A stretch of DNA of 64,000 bases, taken from the NCBI RefSeq assembly GCF_900104455.1, contig NZ_FNHB01000001.1, forward strand, positions 930,001-994,000, written 5' to 3'. The DNA comes from Dendrosporobacter quercicolus (GTDB lineage: Bacteria; Bacillota; Negativicutes; DSM-1736; Dendrosporobacteraceae). The notes under the pieces were generated by a model that searched no databases, had not been told where the DNA came from, and saw only the letters and a program-made list of their open reading frames with translations. Positions 8,932 through 17,366 of this stretch are shown in pieces; the stretch's first letter is position 1; the number at the start of each line of letters is the position of its first letter. The position numbers and the translations under genes are program-made.

Positions 8932-9510
8932 CTACCTTGTCAATAAATATCCGCCAACGGCAGTACCAACGATCCATATCACCCGCTCTTTCTTTCGAGC
9001 GGATTTTTCTTTATCCAGCTCCTTCTTATACACTACAGCCTGCTTTTCCAGTTCCTGATTCGCAATGAGCTGCGCCTGCGCATTGGCCAGCTCGGTAACA
9101 TCAATCCGGGCCGTAGTGGTCGAGGTTAGACGCAGTTCACCATTCTCGCCTAATTTTAACGCTGGCTGGCCGGTCACATTTGGCACTTCGACCTCCTGTC
9201 CATTCACAACAGCAATCACCTTACCCTCCCGCTCCACAAATGACAGCACCGCTCCCGGTTGTGAAGGAGCCTGGACGGCAACCTCCCGGATTGTTTCGGT
9301 ATTGGTGTAAATGACCTGCGGCGGCAGGGTGACAGTCTGCACTTGTGAAGCTGACGCCTGATTGGCCTGCTCAATAATGTGCTGCTTCCACTGCTGGTAT
9401 TCTTGCTTGCCCCAAAACAATAGAACTAGTACTAAGACCAGCCCCAAAATGTATTTCCAATTGGTTTTGACAAAGGTCAGCACATCTTGTTTAAGATTGC
9501 CTGCCTCCAT
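8932..9510 (-). CDS. Uncharacterised membrane-anchored protein, possibly phage-derived
   Basis: A 192-residue protein with ATG 9510 and GGAG 10 bases upstream; the longer GTG start would lie on the ribosome site. A transmembrane segment near residues 20-36 (YILGLVLVLVLLFWG) is followed by a Gln-rich coiled region, a beta-rich middle (VLSFVEREGKVIAVVNGQEV), a second coiled coil (NQELEKQAVVYKKELDKEKS) and a C-terminal hydrophobic stretch (VIWIVGTAVGGYLL). I do not recognise the family. The architecture and the preceding ORF remnants that overlap its start suggest a residual phage lysis or structural module. Confidence in the frame is good; function is unknown. Confidence 0.6.
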   Translation of the reverse strand: MEAGNLKQDVLTFVKTNWKYILGLVLVLVLLFWGKQEYQQWKQHIIEQANQASASQVQTVTLPPQVIYTNTETIREVAVQAPSQPGAVLSFVEREGKVIAVVNGQEVEVPNVTGQPALKLGENGELRLTSTTTARIDVTELANAQAQLIANQELEKQAVVYKKELDKEKSARKKERVIWIVGTAVGGYLLTR

Positions 9511-10022
9511 GTGTAACACGCTCCTTTAATTCAGCCTGCTTGGCGTCATTGAAATTAGCCTGCTCGCTGAGAAGCCGGTAATTCTATAATCCGCGCCTGC
9601 TCACCAGCAGAAATAAGTCTGTACTTCAGCCTGGGTAATGCCCGTTTCGGCGACAAAACGGATCCACCCCGATTACCCTTCATTCACTTTCCCTCTATAC
9701 TCCATTTTATGATCGCTCAAAGTATCAGGATACGCGCCAGCCAAATATCTTTAATTCGCCAGCGTTTTTCGGCTCTATGCCGCAGCCTCTGCAATATATC
9801 CCCGTAGCTGTTACAGTTATAAGCGACTGCATCAGCCCAGATAAAATACCTGCCATATTTGAGCAGCAAAAAGACTCTGCATAACGCAGAGCCTCATATT
9901 TACCGAGTTGGTTCGGAAGAATCGCTCAAAAATCCATCGCCAGACTTTGCCCTTTGATGTTACTGTATCCTATTAATTCAAGGAGCGCCGTCTGGCGAGA
10001 TTCATTTATTTGTATAATACTT
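9511..10022. other. 512-base region with short ORF remnants, probably decayed phage or gene debris
   Basis: On the minus strand a short open stretch (NYRLLSEQANFNDAKQAELK) overlaps the start of the 192-residue protein but is preceded directly by a stop. Slightly upstream another fragment reads RFVAETGITQAEVQTYF before a stop. These look like ends of disrupted small genes. There is also a 9-bp inverted repeat, TCGCCAGAC (9937-9945) and GTCTGGCGA (9990-9998). No intact gene is visible. Confidence 0.4.
9868..9894 (-). terminator. Terminator after the 69-residue membrane protein gene
   Basis: On the minus strand AGGCTCTGC pairs with GCAGAGTCT around a GTTAT loop, followed by TTTTT. Confidence 0.6.
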
Positions 10023-10232
10023 TTAGTGCGGTATAAAATGTAATAGTAGTTTTGCCGCCAATATGATTGCTATTATTTTAAGTCCTAAGTTAAACAATGA
10101 CATAGCTTTAACTATTCGCCAAAAATCATCCTGCAATACAAAGATCAAGCTGTTTTTTGCAGTAATGTAGTCTGATATAATAACGAATGCTAAAAAAAAT
10201 AAAGCTCCTAAATAGATATGCCATTTTTTCAA
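10023..10232 (-). CDS. Small two-helix membrane protein, unknown
   Basis: A 69-residue ORF with a TTG start (10232) and a strong AGGAGG 7 bases upstream. Two hydrophobic segments are predicted (IYLGALFFLAFVII near residues 5-18 and IIAIILAAKLLLHF near the end) around a short polar loop. A terminator follows it, so it is a credible monocistronic gene. I do not recognise the family. Confidence 0.55.
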   Translation of the reverse strand: MKKWHIYLGALFFLAFVIISDYITAKNSLIFVLQDDFWRIVKAMSLFNLGLKIIAIILAAKLLLHFIPH

Positions 10233-10346
10233 TATTCGCCCTCCTCTTCTATCCCCCTTCTAAAAAGTATTATTTTCTACAAATTATACCAAATTCCTTC
10301 ATATTTTTAAAAAAATCATCTTATATAATCAGGAAGCTTTCTTGTC

Positions 10347-10372
10347 ATAAAAAACCGCTCACAAAGAGCGGT
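10347..10372 (-). terminator. Rho-independent terminator
   Basis: On the minus strand ACCGCTC-TTTGT-GAGCGGT is followed by TTTTTTA. It probably ends transcription from the truncated binding-protein gene upstream. Confidence 0.65.
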
Positions 10373-10536
10373 GCGCCATGATCCGGCTTTTCCTCATTTT
10401 TTCGAGATTCCTGTTCCTCCTCAAAGCAAACGCCTTTAACAAAACTTGCCCGCCATTTCCCGCAGTGACAGCTTCCCGCAGTTCCGGCGCCTAAAGGACG
10501 CCGGTTTTTTCTTTAAGCCATCCGGCACTGATTACT

Positions 10537-10564
10537 TTACCGAATCCCTAAAGGGATTCGGTAA
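10537..10564. repeat. Perfect 12-bp inverted repeat
   Basis: TTACCGAATCCC and GGGATTCGGTAA flank a TAAA loop. It lies just after the truncated binding-protein gene and lacks a strong T run on either side. Confidence 0.5.
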
Positions 10565-10610
10565 TTCTTTCGTCATTATTTTATCCGCCATCTGATCCTC
10601 TGTATGTGTC

Positions 10611-10886
10611 TTATTTTTTCTGCTCCGCTATTTTTTCAGCAATGCCGGATTCTTTGACTACTTTCGTAAGCATTCTAGTATCAACAAGCCAATTTTCAAA
10701 AAATTCTTCATGCCCTAAATAGTTGACTTCCATGCCGGACTTGTGCATAGTCTTTATGTACGCAGAATCGTTTACTGTTTTTTCCAGGCCGTCTAGTAAT
10801 TTAGCTTTTATTTCCGGCGGCATTCCTTTGTAAGCGGCAATGCCATAAAAGAAACTGGATAGCACAATTGATTTTCTCATTTTCAC
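10611..10886 (-). pseudogene. Internally deleted TctC/Bug-type substrate-binding protein of a tripartite tricarboxylate transporter
   Basis: The 91-codon frame is only the C-terminal quarter of a TctC-family binding protein (normally about 320 residues). The family pattern is clear: YGIAAYKGMPPEIKAKLLDGL, then a helix with SAYIKTMHKSGMEVNYLG, then HEEFFENWL and KVVKESGIAEKI. A GTG start with AAGGGGAG 7 bases upstream and about ten residues (MRKSIVLSS) precede it, as if the original ribosome site and first codons were fused to the C-terminus by an internal deletion of roughly 200 codons. The ligand-binding cleft and the export signal are missing. The membrane subunits TctA/TctB are not present. 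Confidence 0.75.
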
Positions 10887-11013
10887 AGCAAATCTCCCCT
10901 TAATTCGTTTTTATACCTGATTATATAAAAACCATTGTCATATTTTGTCAGAGAAAAAAATTAAACCGGCCAGCGTACATCGCTAACCGGATTTATGAAA
11001 TCATAACGCGCTG

Positions 11014-11048
11014 AAAAATAAAAACAGCACGGAAGATCTCTGTGCTGT
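11014..11048 (-). terminator. Terminator downstream of tRNA-Leu
   Basis: On the minus strand ACAGCAC pairs with GTGCTGT around a 10-11 base loop, followed by TTTTATTTTT. Confidence 0.6.
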
Positions 11049-11129
11049 AATTGACAATTTTGTAAATAAAGTCACTGTTTATCCCACCGAAGTAGTAATT
11101 CAGTTCAAAATAAACTTTTGCGATATGGT

Positions 11130-11214
11130 TGGTGCGGGAGAAGGGACTTGAACCCCCACGAGTTGCCCCGCCAGATCCTAAGTCTGGTGCGTCTGCCAAT
11201 TCCGCCACTCCCGC
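11130..11214 (-). tRNA. tRNA-Leu (anticodon TAG)
   Basis: An 85-base gene with encoded CCA. The acceptor is GCGGGAG/CTCCCGC and the anticodon stem-loop is CCAGA-CTTAGGA-TCTGG. The long variable arm (GCGGGGCAACTCGT) is typical of class II tRNA-Leu, and the T-arm contains GGTTCAAGTCC. Confidence 0.95.
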
Positions 11215-11393
11215 ATTTCGTCGTCCAGGCTATCCGCCGCCCGACCTGTATTATGATAACATAATACATAGTCTTTGTCTAGTATTTTCTCTAGTGCCTT
11301 GGCAAGGTTAGATGTTAGTTTTAGACAACGTAGATTTTTTCGACCTGCGAGGTGAAGACAGAAACCCTTGTTGCCCTTCTAAAGGCCGCCTGG

Positions 11394-13070
11394 CTAGAGT
11401 TTTCCCGAGCGTACAATTGCAAACAACAGCCAGGCAAACATCATCACGGCAATGCCAAACGCGATTTCAACAATAGGAATTTTTCCTATTAACCAGGCTT
11501 GACCAACCAGGGACAGACTGACAATAACACTTCCCATAATAATACTAAACGCCAGGAGAATAATACTAAAGGACAATCGGTTGCTCATCCGGTCCTGGTT
11601 TCGCAAAAAAAACTCCATTTCCGGGATAGAAACATCCAACCGTAGACGGCCCTTGTTTACCACAGTACCCAACTCTTTAAAGCTCCCGGGAATACCACCG
11701 AAAAGCTCAGCAAAATCGGCGGCGTTTCGCCATAATGATTCTGCAATTCCTATTGGGTTTAGCCGCTCCATCAGTAATTTTTTTCCGAAAGGCTCAGCAA
11801 CATCAAGAATGCTCAATCCTGGATCGAGTTTTTCGACAATGCCTTCCACTGTAAGCAGCGACTTGCCAATTAAAACCATATCTGCTGGAATTCTTATTTT
11901 ATGCTCCTGGGCAACGGCAAAAAAATTGTTGACGGCGTCTCCCAGGCTGATTTTGCTTAACGGAACTCCATAATATTGTTCCTTTAAAAGCTCAACATCA
12001 TCTCTCAGCTTCAACATATTCACCTGATCGCCAATAATGCCCATGCGCAGTACTGTTTTAATTAAATCATCCGAGTTGTGGCGCATTAAGCCAATCACCA
12101 ACGAAGATAAATTATATTTCATTTCCTGACTAAGCCGGCCCACCATCCCGAAATCCAGGAAAGCAATAACCTCTCCCGGCAGTACCACTACATTGCCTGG
12201 GTGGGGATCACCATGAAAGAAACCTTCAATAAAAATCTGGTGGAAAATCCCATTCGCAAAGCGTTCGGCAATCAGCGAAAGATTGTAACCCTGACATGTC
12301 AGCTTTTCCACTTCACTAATCTTCATACCTTCAATAAATTCTGAAGCTAAGATTTTTTTGGTTGAATAATCCCAATAAATACGGGGGATATAAATTTCCG
12401 GATGATTCTCAAATTGCTTGGCAATCTTCTCGGCATTGCGGGCTTCAACAGTATAATCAAGCTCTTTACTAAGCGATTTGGCAAATTCATCAACCATGTC
12501 CACGATTTGATATCGTTCCGCCCACTGAAAACGCCGCTGGGCCAGGCTGGCCAGCTCATAAAGAATTTCCAAATCCGTTGCAATATCAGTTGCAATACCT
12601 GGTCGTTGGATTTTCACCGCTACTTTTTCACCGGTTTGCAAAACAGCCAGGTGAACTTGTCCAATTGAAGCGGCGGCTAGCGGCTGCTGATCAAATTGCT
12701 GGAATATATCTTCCAGGTCAGCTCCCAGTTCCTGCTGAATCAAGGCCTGAACTTGATCGAAAGAAAACCCCGGAACCTCATCCTGCAGCTTTTCCAATTG
12801 CTCAATAATTGCCGGAGGCAGGAGATCTGGTCTGGTACTTGCAATCTGACCCAGTTTTATATAGGTCGGCCCTAATTGCTGCAGCACCAGCCTAATACGT
12901 TCTCCGATTCCTCCTGTGTTTTTATTTGCGTCCCTTGAACGTATCCGCTGATAATAGGGCACCTTTTCAATGAGCCCCATCTCTTCGACAATATACCCAA
13001 ACCCCTGACTAATTAAAGCTGTCGCCACTTCCCGGTATCGGTTGATATGACGCATTCGTTTGCCGAACAT
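11394..13070 (-). CDS. ABC1/AarF (UbiB) family atypical kinase
   Basis: A 558-residue protein starting at ATG 13070, where GGGAGG lies 7 bases upstream; the longer frame would read through this site. It has all UbiB-family hallmarks: KxGQ in YIKLGQIASTRPDLLP, the alanine-rich loop in AAASIGQVHLA, an ATP-site lysine in VAVKIQRPG, EFIEGMKISE, catalytic FFHGDPHPGN and the metal-binding FLDFGMVGR. The last 60 residues hold two transmembrane helices. Homologues support isoprenoid-quinone biosynthesis or membrane lipid homeostasis; the substrate is not known. It stands alone between tRNA genes. Confidence 0.93.
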   Translation of the reverse strand: MFGKRMRHINRYREVATALISQGFGYIVEEMGLIEKVPYYQRIRSRDANKNTGGIGERIRLVLQQLGPTYIKLGQIASTRPDLLPPAIIEQLEKLQDEVPGFSFDQVQALIQQELGADLEDIFQQFDQQPLAAASIGQVHLAVLQTGEKVAVKIQRPGIATDIATDLEILYELASLAQRRFQWAERYQIVDMVDEFAKSLSKELDYTVEARNAEKIAKQFENHPEIYIPRIYWDYSTKKILASEFIEGMKISEVEKLTCQGYNLSLIAERFANGIFHQIFIEGFFHGDPHPGNVVVLPGEVIAFLDFGMVGRLSQEMKYNLSSLVIGLMRHNSDDLIKTVLRMGIIGDQVNMLKLRDDVELLKEQYYGVPLSKISLGDAVNNFFAVAQEHKIRIPADMVLIGKSLLTVEGIVEKLDPGLSILDVAEPFGKKLLMERLNPIGIAESLWRNAADFAELFGGIPGSFKELGTVVNKGRLRLDVSIPEMEFFLRNQDRMSNRLSFSIILLAFSIIMGSVIVSLSLVGQAWLIGKIPIVEIAFGIAVMMFAWLLFAIVRSGKL

Positions 13071-13390
13071 ATTAGCTCCCTCCCTATGATTGACCAAACT
13101 TACACTTTCCCTCTGCTCAGCCTGCAGAGGCCGGTCTAATAATATCAACTAAAAAGCCACAGCTTAATTGCACTATTACCGTTTAATTAAATCCTATTAG
13201 AAATATCTCCTTTTAGCAAGCTGTACATACTGCGCAAGCGCAAATAATTGGACCAGCAGAGCAACCCGGCGCACTGTTTAATATTTTTAATAGCGGAAAG
13301 CCTTTGTTTTTCCGCAGTTTGGCCTGAAAAACGCCGGAAATGATTGACTAAGAGCCGAATCACCTAACCGGAATCGTTTCCAAAACAAAA
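13071..13390. other. Intergenic region of about 320 bases, nothing coding seen
   Basis: It holds the promoter region of the UbiB-family gene and the end of the tRNA transcript. I see no conserved ORF or RNA here. Confidence 0.4.
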
Positions 13391-13413
13391 AAAGCCCCCG
13401 GACCTGCGTCCGG
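13391..13413 (-). terminator. Terminator of the tRNA-His/Gln/Lys cluster
   Basis: On the minus strand CCGGAC-GCAG-GTCCGG is followed by GGGCTTTTTTTG. Confidence 0.75.
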
Positions 13414-13429
13414 AAGACTTGAATTACAA

Positions 13430-13505
13430 TGGTGATCCACCCGCGACTCGAACGCGGGACACCCTGATTAAAAGTCAGGTGCTCTACCGACTGAGCTAGT
13501 GGATC
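13430..13505 (-). tRNA. tRNA-Lys (anticodon TTT)
   Basis: A 76-base gene with encoded CCA. The acceptor is GATCCAC/GTGGATC, the anticodon stem-loop CCTGA-CTTTTAA-TCAGG, and the T-arm CGCGTTCGAGTCGCG. Confidence 0.96.
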
Positions 13506-13514
13506 ATATATCTA

Positions 13515-13590
13515 TGGCTGGGGCGGCTGGACTCGAACCAACGCCTGCGGGAGTCAAAGTCCCGTGCCTTACCAGCTTGGCTACGCCCCA
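13515..13590 (-). tRNA. tRNA-Gln (anticodon TTG)
   Basis: A 76-base gene with encoded CCA. The acceptor is TGGGGCG/CGCCCCA and the anticodon stem-loop GGGA-CTTTGAC-TCCC; the T-arm contains GGTTCGAGTCC. Confidence 0.96.
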
Positions 13591-13598
13591 AATAAATT

Positions 13599-13675
13599 TG
13601 GGGTGACTGAAGGGACTCGAACCCTCGGATAACGGAGCCACAATCCGCCGTGTTAACCACTTCACCACAGCCACC
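13599..13675 (-). tRNA. tRNA-His (anticodon GTG)
   Basis: A 77-base gene including the extra 5' G(-1), which pairs with C73 as required for histidine tRNA. The anticodon loop is TTGTGGC and CCA is encoded. It is the first gene of the three-tRNA cluster on the minus strand. Confidence 0.95.
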
Positions 13676-13769
13676 ACGCTATCATCACTAACGTGACGAC
13701 AAAGTATATTATAACGAATTCTTGGAATTATGTCAAGAAATAGTTTATTTGCCTTATACAGGCTTGCCG

Positions 13770-15737
13770 TTAAACGGAAAACTTACTGACCGCAGTACGC
13801 AGTTCATTCGCCATTTGCGCTAAACTCGCGGCCGATGCGGCAATCTCCTGTACGGCGGCATTTTGCTGCTGGCTGGCGGCTGCAACCTGCTCGGCACTGG
13901 CTGCATTCGCCTGCGCCACATCCGAAATATGACGTACCGCTTGCTCGACTTGAACACTGCCTGCATTTTGCTGCTTGGCAAGTTCCACAATATTTTTGAT
14001 TTGCCGGTTAATATCCTTAACTGACTGATGTATATCCCGAAAGGCGGTTCCTGAAGCCGCTACCACCGCCACTCCGTCAGCCACTTCCTTGCTGCCGCGG
14101 TCCATGGCCTTAACGGCTTCAAGAGTTTCCTTCTGGATAGAGCCAACAATGCCGGCGATTTCCTTGGCCGCAGTTTCAGATTGCTCCGCCAGTTGCCGCA
14201 CCTCATCGGCAACTACGGCAAAGCCCCGTCCTTGCTCACCCGCCCGGGCGGCCTCAATGGCGGCATTAAGCGCCAGGAGATTGGTTTGACCGGCCAACCC
14301 GGTAATTGTATCAACAATATTGCCAATTTGGCGTGATTTATCGCCTAACAGATGAATCATTTTAGCGGTATGATTAACATCGGCCTGAATCTGGCCCATT
14401 GCCGTCACAGCGCTTTGGGACTGGCCGGCTCCCTGATCGGCCAGATATTCACTGCTTTCAGCCGCATTGGCGGCAGTATCGGCGGCCTTAGTGGACTCTG
14501 CGCCGAACGCAACCATACTGCCGATTACCTGCGTCGACTTTTTGGCTAATTCAACTTGTTCGCCCGTACCTGCAGCAACATGCTGCACTGTTGTCGCAAC
14601 TTCTTCCGAAGCTTTGCCCACTTCAGAAATTGCCGCCGCTAATTGCTCTGATGCTGTTGTTACTGTTTGGGCGGTTGCAGCTGTTTGGACAATCAGCTCC
14701 CGTAATTGCCTGGTCATTATGTTAAATTCATCAGCAAGCTGAGTAACCTCAGCCGCTCCTTTGATTTCAATATTACTGGTAAGATCGCCATTGGCCACTT
14801 TATCAGCCGCTGCAATTAATTCTTTCAGGGGATTTACAATACCGCCGGCAACCTTAAAGGCCGCGTAGACGGCGGCAACAATTGCCAGCAGTAAAATCGC
14901 CCCCGCAATTATGCTTGAATATATTAAGGAAGAAAAAACCTCCAGTATCGGTTCATGAATGATAACGCCCCAGCCATATTTTTCGACCGGCGCATAGACG
15001 GTTAACGTTGTATCTCCTCGCGTTGAAATTGTTTCCGCGGAGCCAGTTTGACCTGCAATTACATTTTTCACATAATCAAACCGCGAAAAATCATCCTTCG
15101 CAAAAATACGCTCCCTGTCAGGATGGGCAATGATCGTCCCTTTTTGGTCCACAACATCAACATACCCTGTTTTGCCAATCGTACACTGCTCAACAATATC
15201 CCATAAGGCCTTGATGCTGACATCGGCGGCCATTACACCGATGATTGCCCCATCCTTATTTTTAATTGGCGCAGAAACGGTAACACAAGGTGCATTGGTA
15301 AAAGAAGACATATAGACATCGGTAAAATAGGTAACGCCCGTCATTGCTTCTTTAAAATAAGCCCGGTCGGAACGATTTGCCAGATTGCCGGTAGTGCGGG
15401 CAACCTGCATGCCGGTGTTATCCATTACAAAAATAAGTTCAAATTGAGGATTTTTTTGCTGGGCTGCAAGCACCAGCTCCCGCAACGATTCTGCATTGAA
15501 CTGAGTTGCCGGCGGTGAAGCGGCTAAGGCTTCAATCAGCCCCTGCGCATTATCCATATGACGCTTAACTTCACTTGAAATTTGCTTTGTCACATTTAAA
15601 TTGGCCTGTATGGCCGCATCCCGCATTCCAATGATATTAAGGCCGGCATTAACTAATGTACCGAGAATCGCAGGCAGTAATGTAAATATCATAAATAAAA
15701 CAACCAGTTTGTACTTTAGGCTCTTTCTGGCAAACAT
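13770..15737 (-). CDS. Methyl-accepting chemotaxis protein with dCache sensor
   Basis: A 655-residue chemoreceptor. ATG 15737 is preferred, with AGGTGAGG upstream; the longer TTG start lies inside that ribosome site. Order: transmembrane helix near residues 10-30, a periplasmic double-Cache domain of about 240 residues ([29 protein letters not shown]), a second helix ([19 protein letters not shown]), HAMP, then the signalling domain with the hairpin [20 protein letters not shown]. It transmits ligand binding to CheA/CheW; dCache domains often bind amino acids or carboxylates. No CheW-binding partner genes are adjacent. A terminator hairpin in the leader may control expression. Confidence 0.95.
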   Translation of the reverse strand: MFARKSLKYKLVVLFMIFTLLPAILGTLVNAGLNIIGMRDAAIQANLNVTKQISSEVKRHMDNAQGLIEALAASPPATQFNAESLRELVLAAQQKNPQFELIFVMDNTGMQVARTTGNLANRSDRAYFKEAMTGVTYFTDVYMSSFTNAPCVTVSAPIKNKDGAIIGVMAADVSIKALWDIVEQCTIGKTGYVDVVDQKGTIIAHPDRERIFAKDDFSRFDYVKNVIAGQTGSAETISTRGDTTLTVYAPVEKYGWGVIIHEPILEVFSSLIYSSIIAGAILLLAIVAAVYAAFKVAGGIVNPLKELIAAADKVANGDLTSNIEIKGAAEVTQLADEFNIMTRQLRELIVQTAATAQTVTTASEQLAAAISEVGKASEEVATTVQHVAAGTGEQVELAKKSTQVIGSMVAFGAESTKAADTAANAAESSEYLADQGAGQSQSAVTAMGQIQADVNHTAKMIHLLGDKSRQIGNIVDTITGLAGQTNLLALNAAIEAARAGEQGRGFAVVADEVRQLAEQSETAAKEIAGIVGSIQKETLEAVKAMDRGSKEVADGVAVVAASGTAFRDIHQSVKDINRQIKNIVELAKQQNAGSVQVEQAVRHISDVAQANAASAEQVAAASQQQNAAVQEIAASAASLAQMANELRTAVSKFSV

Positions 15738-15818
15738 ACTCCTCACCTCATTCAATTATTCTGCGTCAACTACAGCTTCCGACCGTCCCCTACGGCTAAC
15801 TGCGAAAGTAACTTACAT

Positions 15819-15861
15819 AAAAAAGCCAACTAAACATACAGCGGCATTGCTGTGTTAGTTG
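15819..15861 (-). terminator. Leader terminator in front of the chemoreceptor gene
   Basis: On the minus strand CAACTAA with an inner CAGC pairs with GCTG and TTAGTTG, followed by GGCTTTTTT. It lies about 80 bases upstream of the start codon and reads toward the gene, with no gene ending before it. It could be an attenuator or the end of a short RNA. Confidence 0.55.
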
Positions 15862-16003
15862 TTACTCTTCGCTCCCCTGGTAAAATATTCTTTTTTCATA
15901 ATATTATAACAGATAATAAATTATGTCAATATCAGGATGTATAAATCAAACCTGTTCTCTTCGTTTTCCCCGCTAGCAGCCATAGGTGAACGGCTTTAAG
16001 CCT

Positions 16004-16047
16004 AAAAACAGGGGGTACGGCATTCCTCCGCCGCCCCCCTTGTTTTT
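16004..16047 (-). terminator. Terminator of the Com-SBP fusion gene
   Basis: AAAAACAGGGGG pairs with CCCCCTTGTTTTT with one bulged base, right after the stop codon of the minus-strand gene at 16058. Confidence 0.7.
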
Positions 16048-16057
16048 ACTTTGCCAG

Positions 16058-17053
16058 TTAACCGCTCCGGCCCATCTCAGGATACAGCAAGCCTGACAAA
16101 TATTCCAAAGCCTCCACTATCCTCGTGCCGGGGTTAACAGCAAATAAAGAATAAGGCAATTTATACACCCGGTTGTCCTTTACGGCTTTTATGCCTTTCC
16201 AGACAGGATGCCGGACAAGCTCCTGGTTAAATTTGTCAATCACTTCAGCTTCAATATTATGAGTAATCAATAGAATGATATCCGGGTTGGCAGCGGCGAC
16301 AGCATCCAGTCGCAAATGCGCAAACGGCATTTCCGGCTGGACACTTTCAGTTAATTCATCGGCAATATTAACCGCCTGCAACCGGCAGGCCAATTGACCG
16401 GTGAAACTGCCGGACAACGCCATATTGAAATGATCGCCCGACCCCCAGATAATCAATACACGCGGTTTACTTTTGCCGCCGGCTTTTCCCTCCAGCAGCC
16501 TGACCCGCCGCTCCAGATTTTTCACCACAGTATGCGCCTGCTGTTCCTGACCGGTAAGATAACCATAAAAATGCAAAACATCGATAATTTGCGGGTAGGA
16601 GTTTAACGACTGTACATATACTGGAATACCGGCCTGTTCCAGTGCCGGAATAATCCTTTGATGAAAAGGCAGGCTTGGCGCCAGTACCAAATCAGGCCTT
16701 AAAGCTAAGATTTGTTTAATATCAGGGTTAGCAGTATTGCCTACCGCGGGAACATCCTTGATCTTCTGCAGTATCTCCGGGGCAAGCGCGTTCGTATTGG
16801 GCCGGCCAACTAACCGTCCGCCGGCGGCATAATAAAGATCGACATTCGAAGCATTTAAAGCAATAACTCGCTTGGGTCGCTGTGGCAGACCTTCCGAACT
16901 GAAAATTTGAACAGCACCGCACTTGGGGCATTTTATTTCAAGCAATTCATAACGGCCTTTAAACAATAGCCTGTTACAAAAAGAACAACGCTGTTCCTGC
17001 CACAGTTTCTTCACTAACAACCCGTTACCACCCATTTCCACTGCAAAAATCAC
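16058..17053 (-). CDS. Com-type zinc finger fused to a BtuF/FhuD-like substrate-binding domain
   Basis: A 331-residue frame. Residues about 23-52 (RCSFCNRLLFKG, then LLEIKCPKCGAVQIF) match the four-cysteine zinc finger of phage Mu Com and related small regulators. From about residue 60 a helical-backbone metal-receptor domain follows (KRVIALNASNVDLYYAAG, GNTANPDIKQILALRPDLVL, NPGTRIVEALEYLSGLLYP), the fold of vitamin B12 and ferric-siderophore binding proteins. There is no signal peptide or lipobox; the finger occupies that place, so the protein is probably cytoplasmic. A Fur box lies about 160 bases upstream, indicating iron control. No permease or ATPase is adjacent. The start is uncertain: GTG 17053, GTG 17041 or ATG 17035, near AAGGAG. 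Confidence 0.8.
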   Translation of the reverse strand: MIFAVEMGGNGLLVKKLWQEQRCSFCNRLLFKGRYELLEIKCPKCGAVQIFSSEGLPQRPKRVIALNASNVDLYYAAGGRLVGRPNTNALAPEILQKIKDVPAVGNTANPDIKQILALRPDLVLAPSLPFHQRIIPALEQAGIPVYVQSLNSYPQIIDVLHFYGYLTGQEQQAHTVVKNLERRVRLLEGKAGGKSKPRVLIIWGSGDHFNMALSGSFTGQLACRLQAVNIADELTESVQPEMPFAHLRLDAVAAANPDIILLITHNIEAEVIDKFNQELVRHPVWKGIKAVKDNRVYKLPYSLFAVNPGTRIVEALEYLSGLLYPEMGRSG

Positions 17054-17212
17054 TCCTTAAATCCGATAGTACTCCGAGTTTATAGTAACAACTCCGCAAA
17101 ATGCCAAGCAAGCAGTTGCCACCAACAACCTAAAACTTACCTTATCCGGTTCATGTAGTGCTCTATATTATTGTAAGTTCCAGGCTTTATTCATTACCAA
17201 GTATATCCCTAA

Positions 17213-17227
17213 TGATAATCATTGTCA
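17213..17227. promoter_or_regulatory. Fur box upstream of the Com-SBP gene
   Basis: TGATAATCATTGTCA is a 7-1-7 inverted repeat with one mismatch to the Fur consensus TGATAATnATTATCA. It is set in the promoter region of the minus-strand gene starting near 17053. Confidence 0.75.
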
Positions 17228-17314
17228 ATTGAATTTTAATGCCGCCATTTTAGACGGAAAAAGCCGTCCAAATCCGGATTCAGCCAGTGATTTTGCCAGC
17301 TAAAGAATAAATAA

Positions 17315-17366
17315 AAGCCTAAGATCATCACAGCAGAACATCCTATGCTGTGATGATCTTAGGCTT
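17315..17366. terminator. Terminator overlapping the end of the diguanylate cyclase gene
   Basis: A perfect 21-bp inverted repeat (17315-17335 and 17346-17366) with a 10-base loop overlaps the stop codon. Confidence 0.7.
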
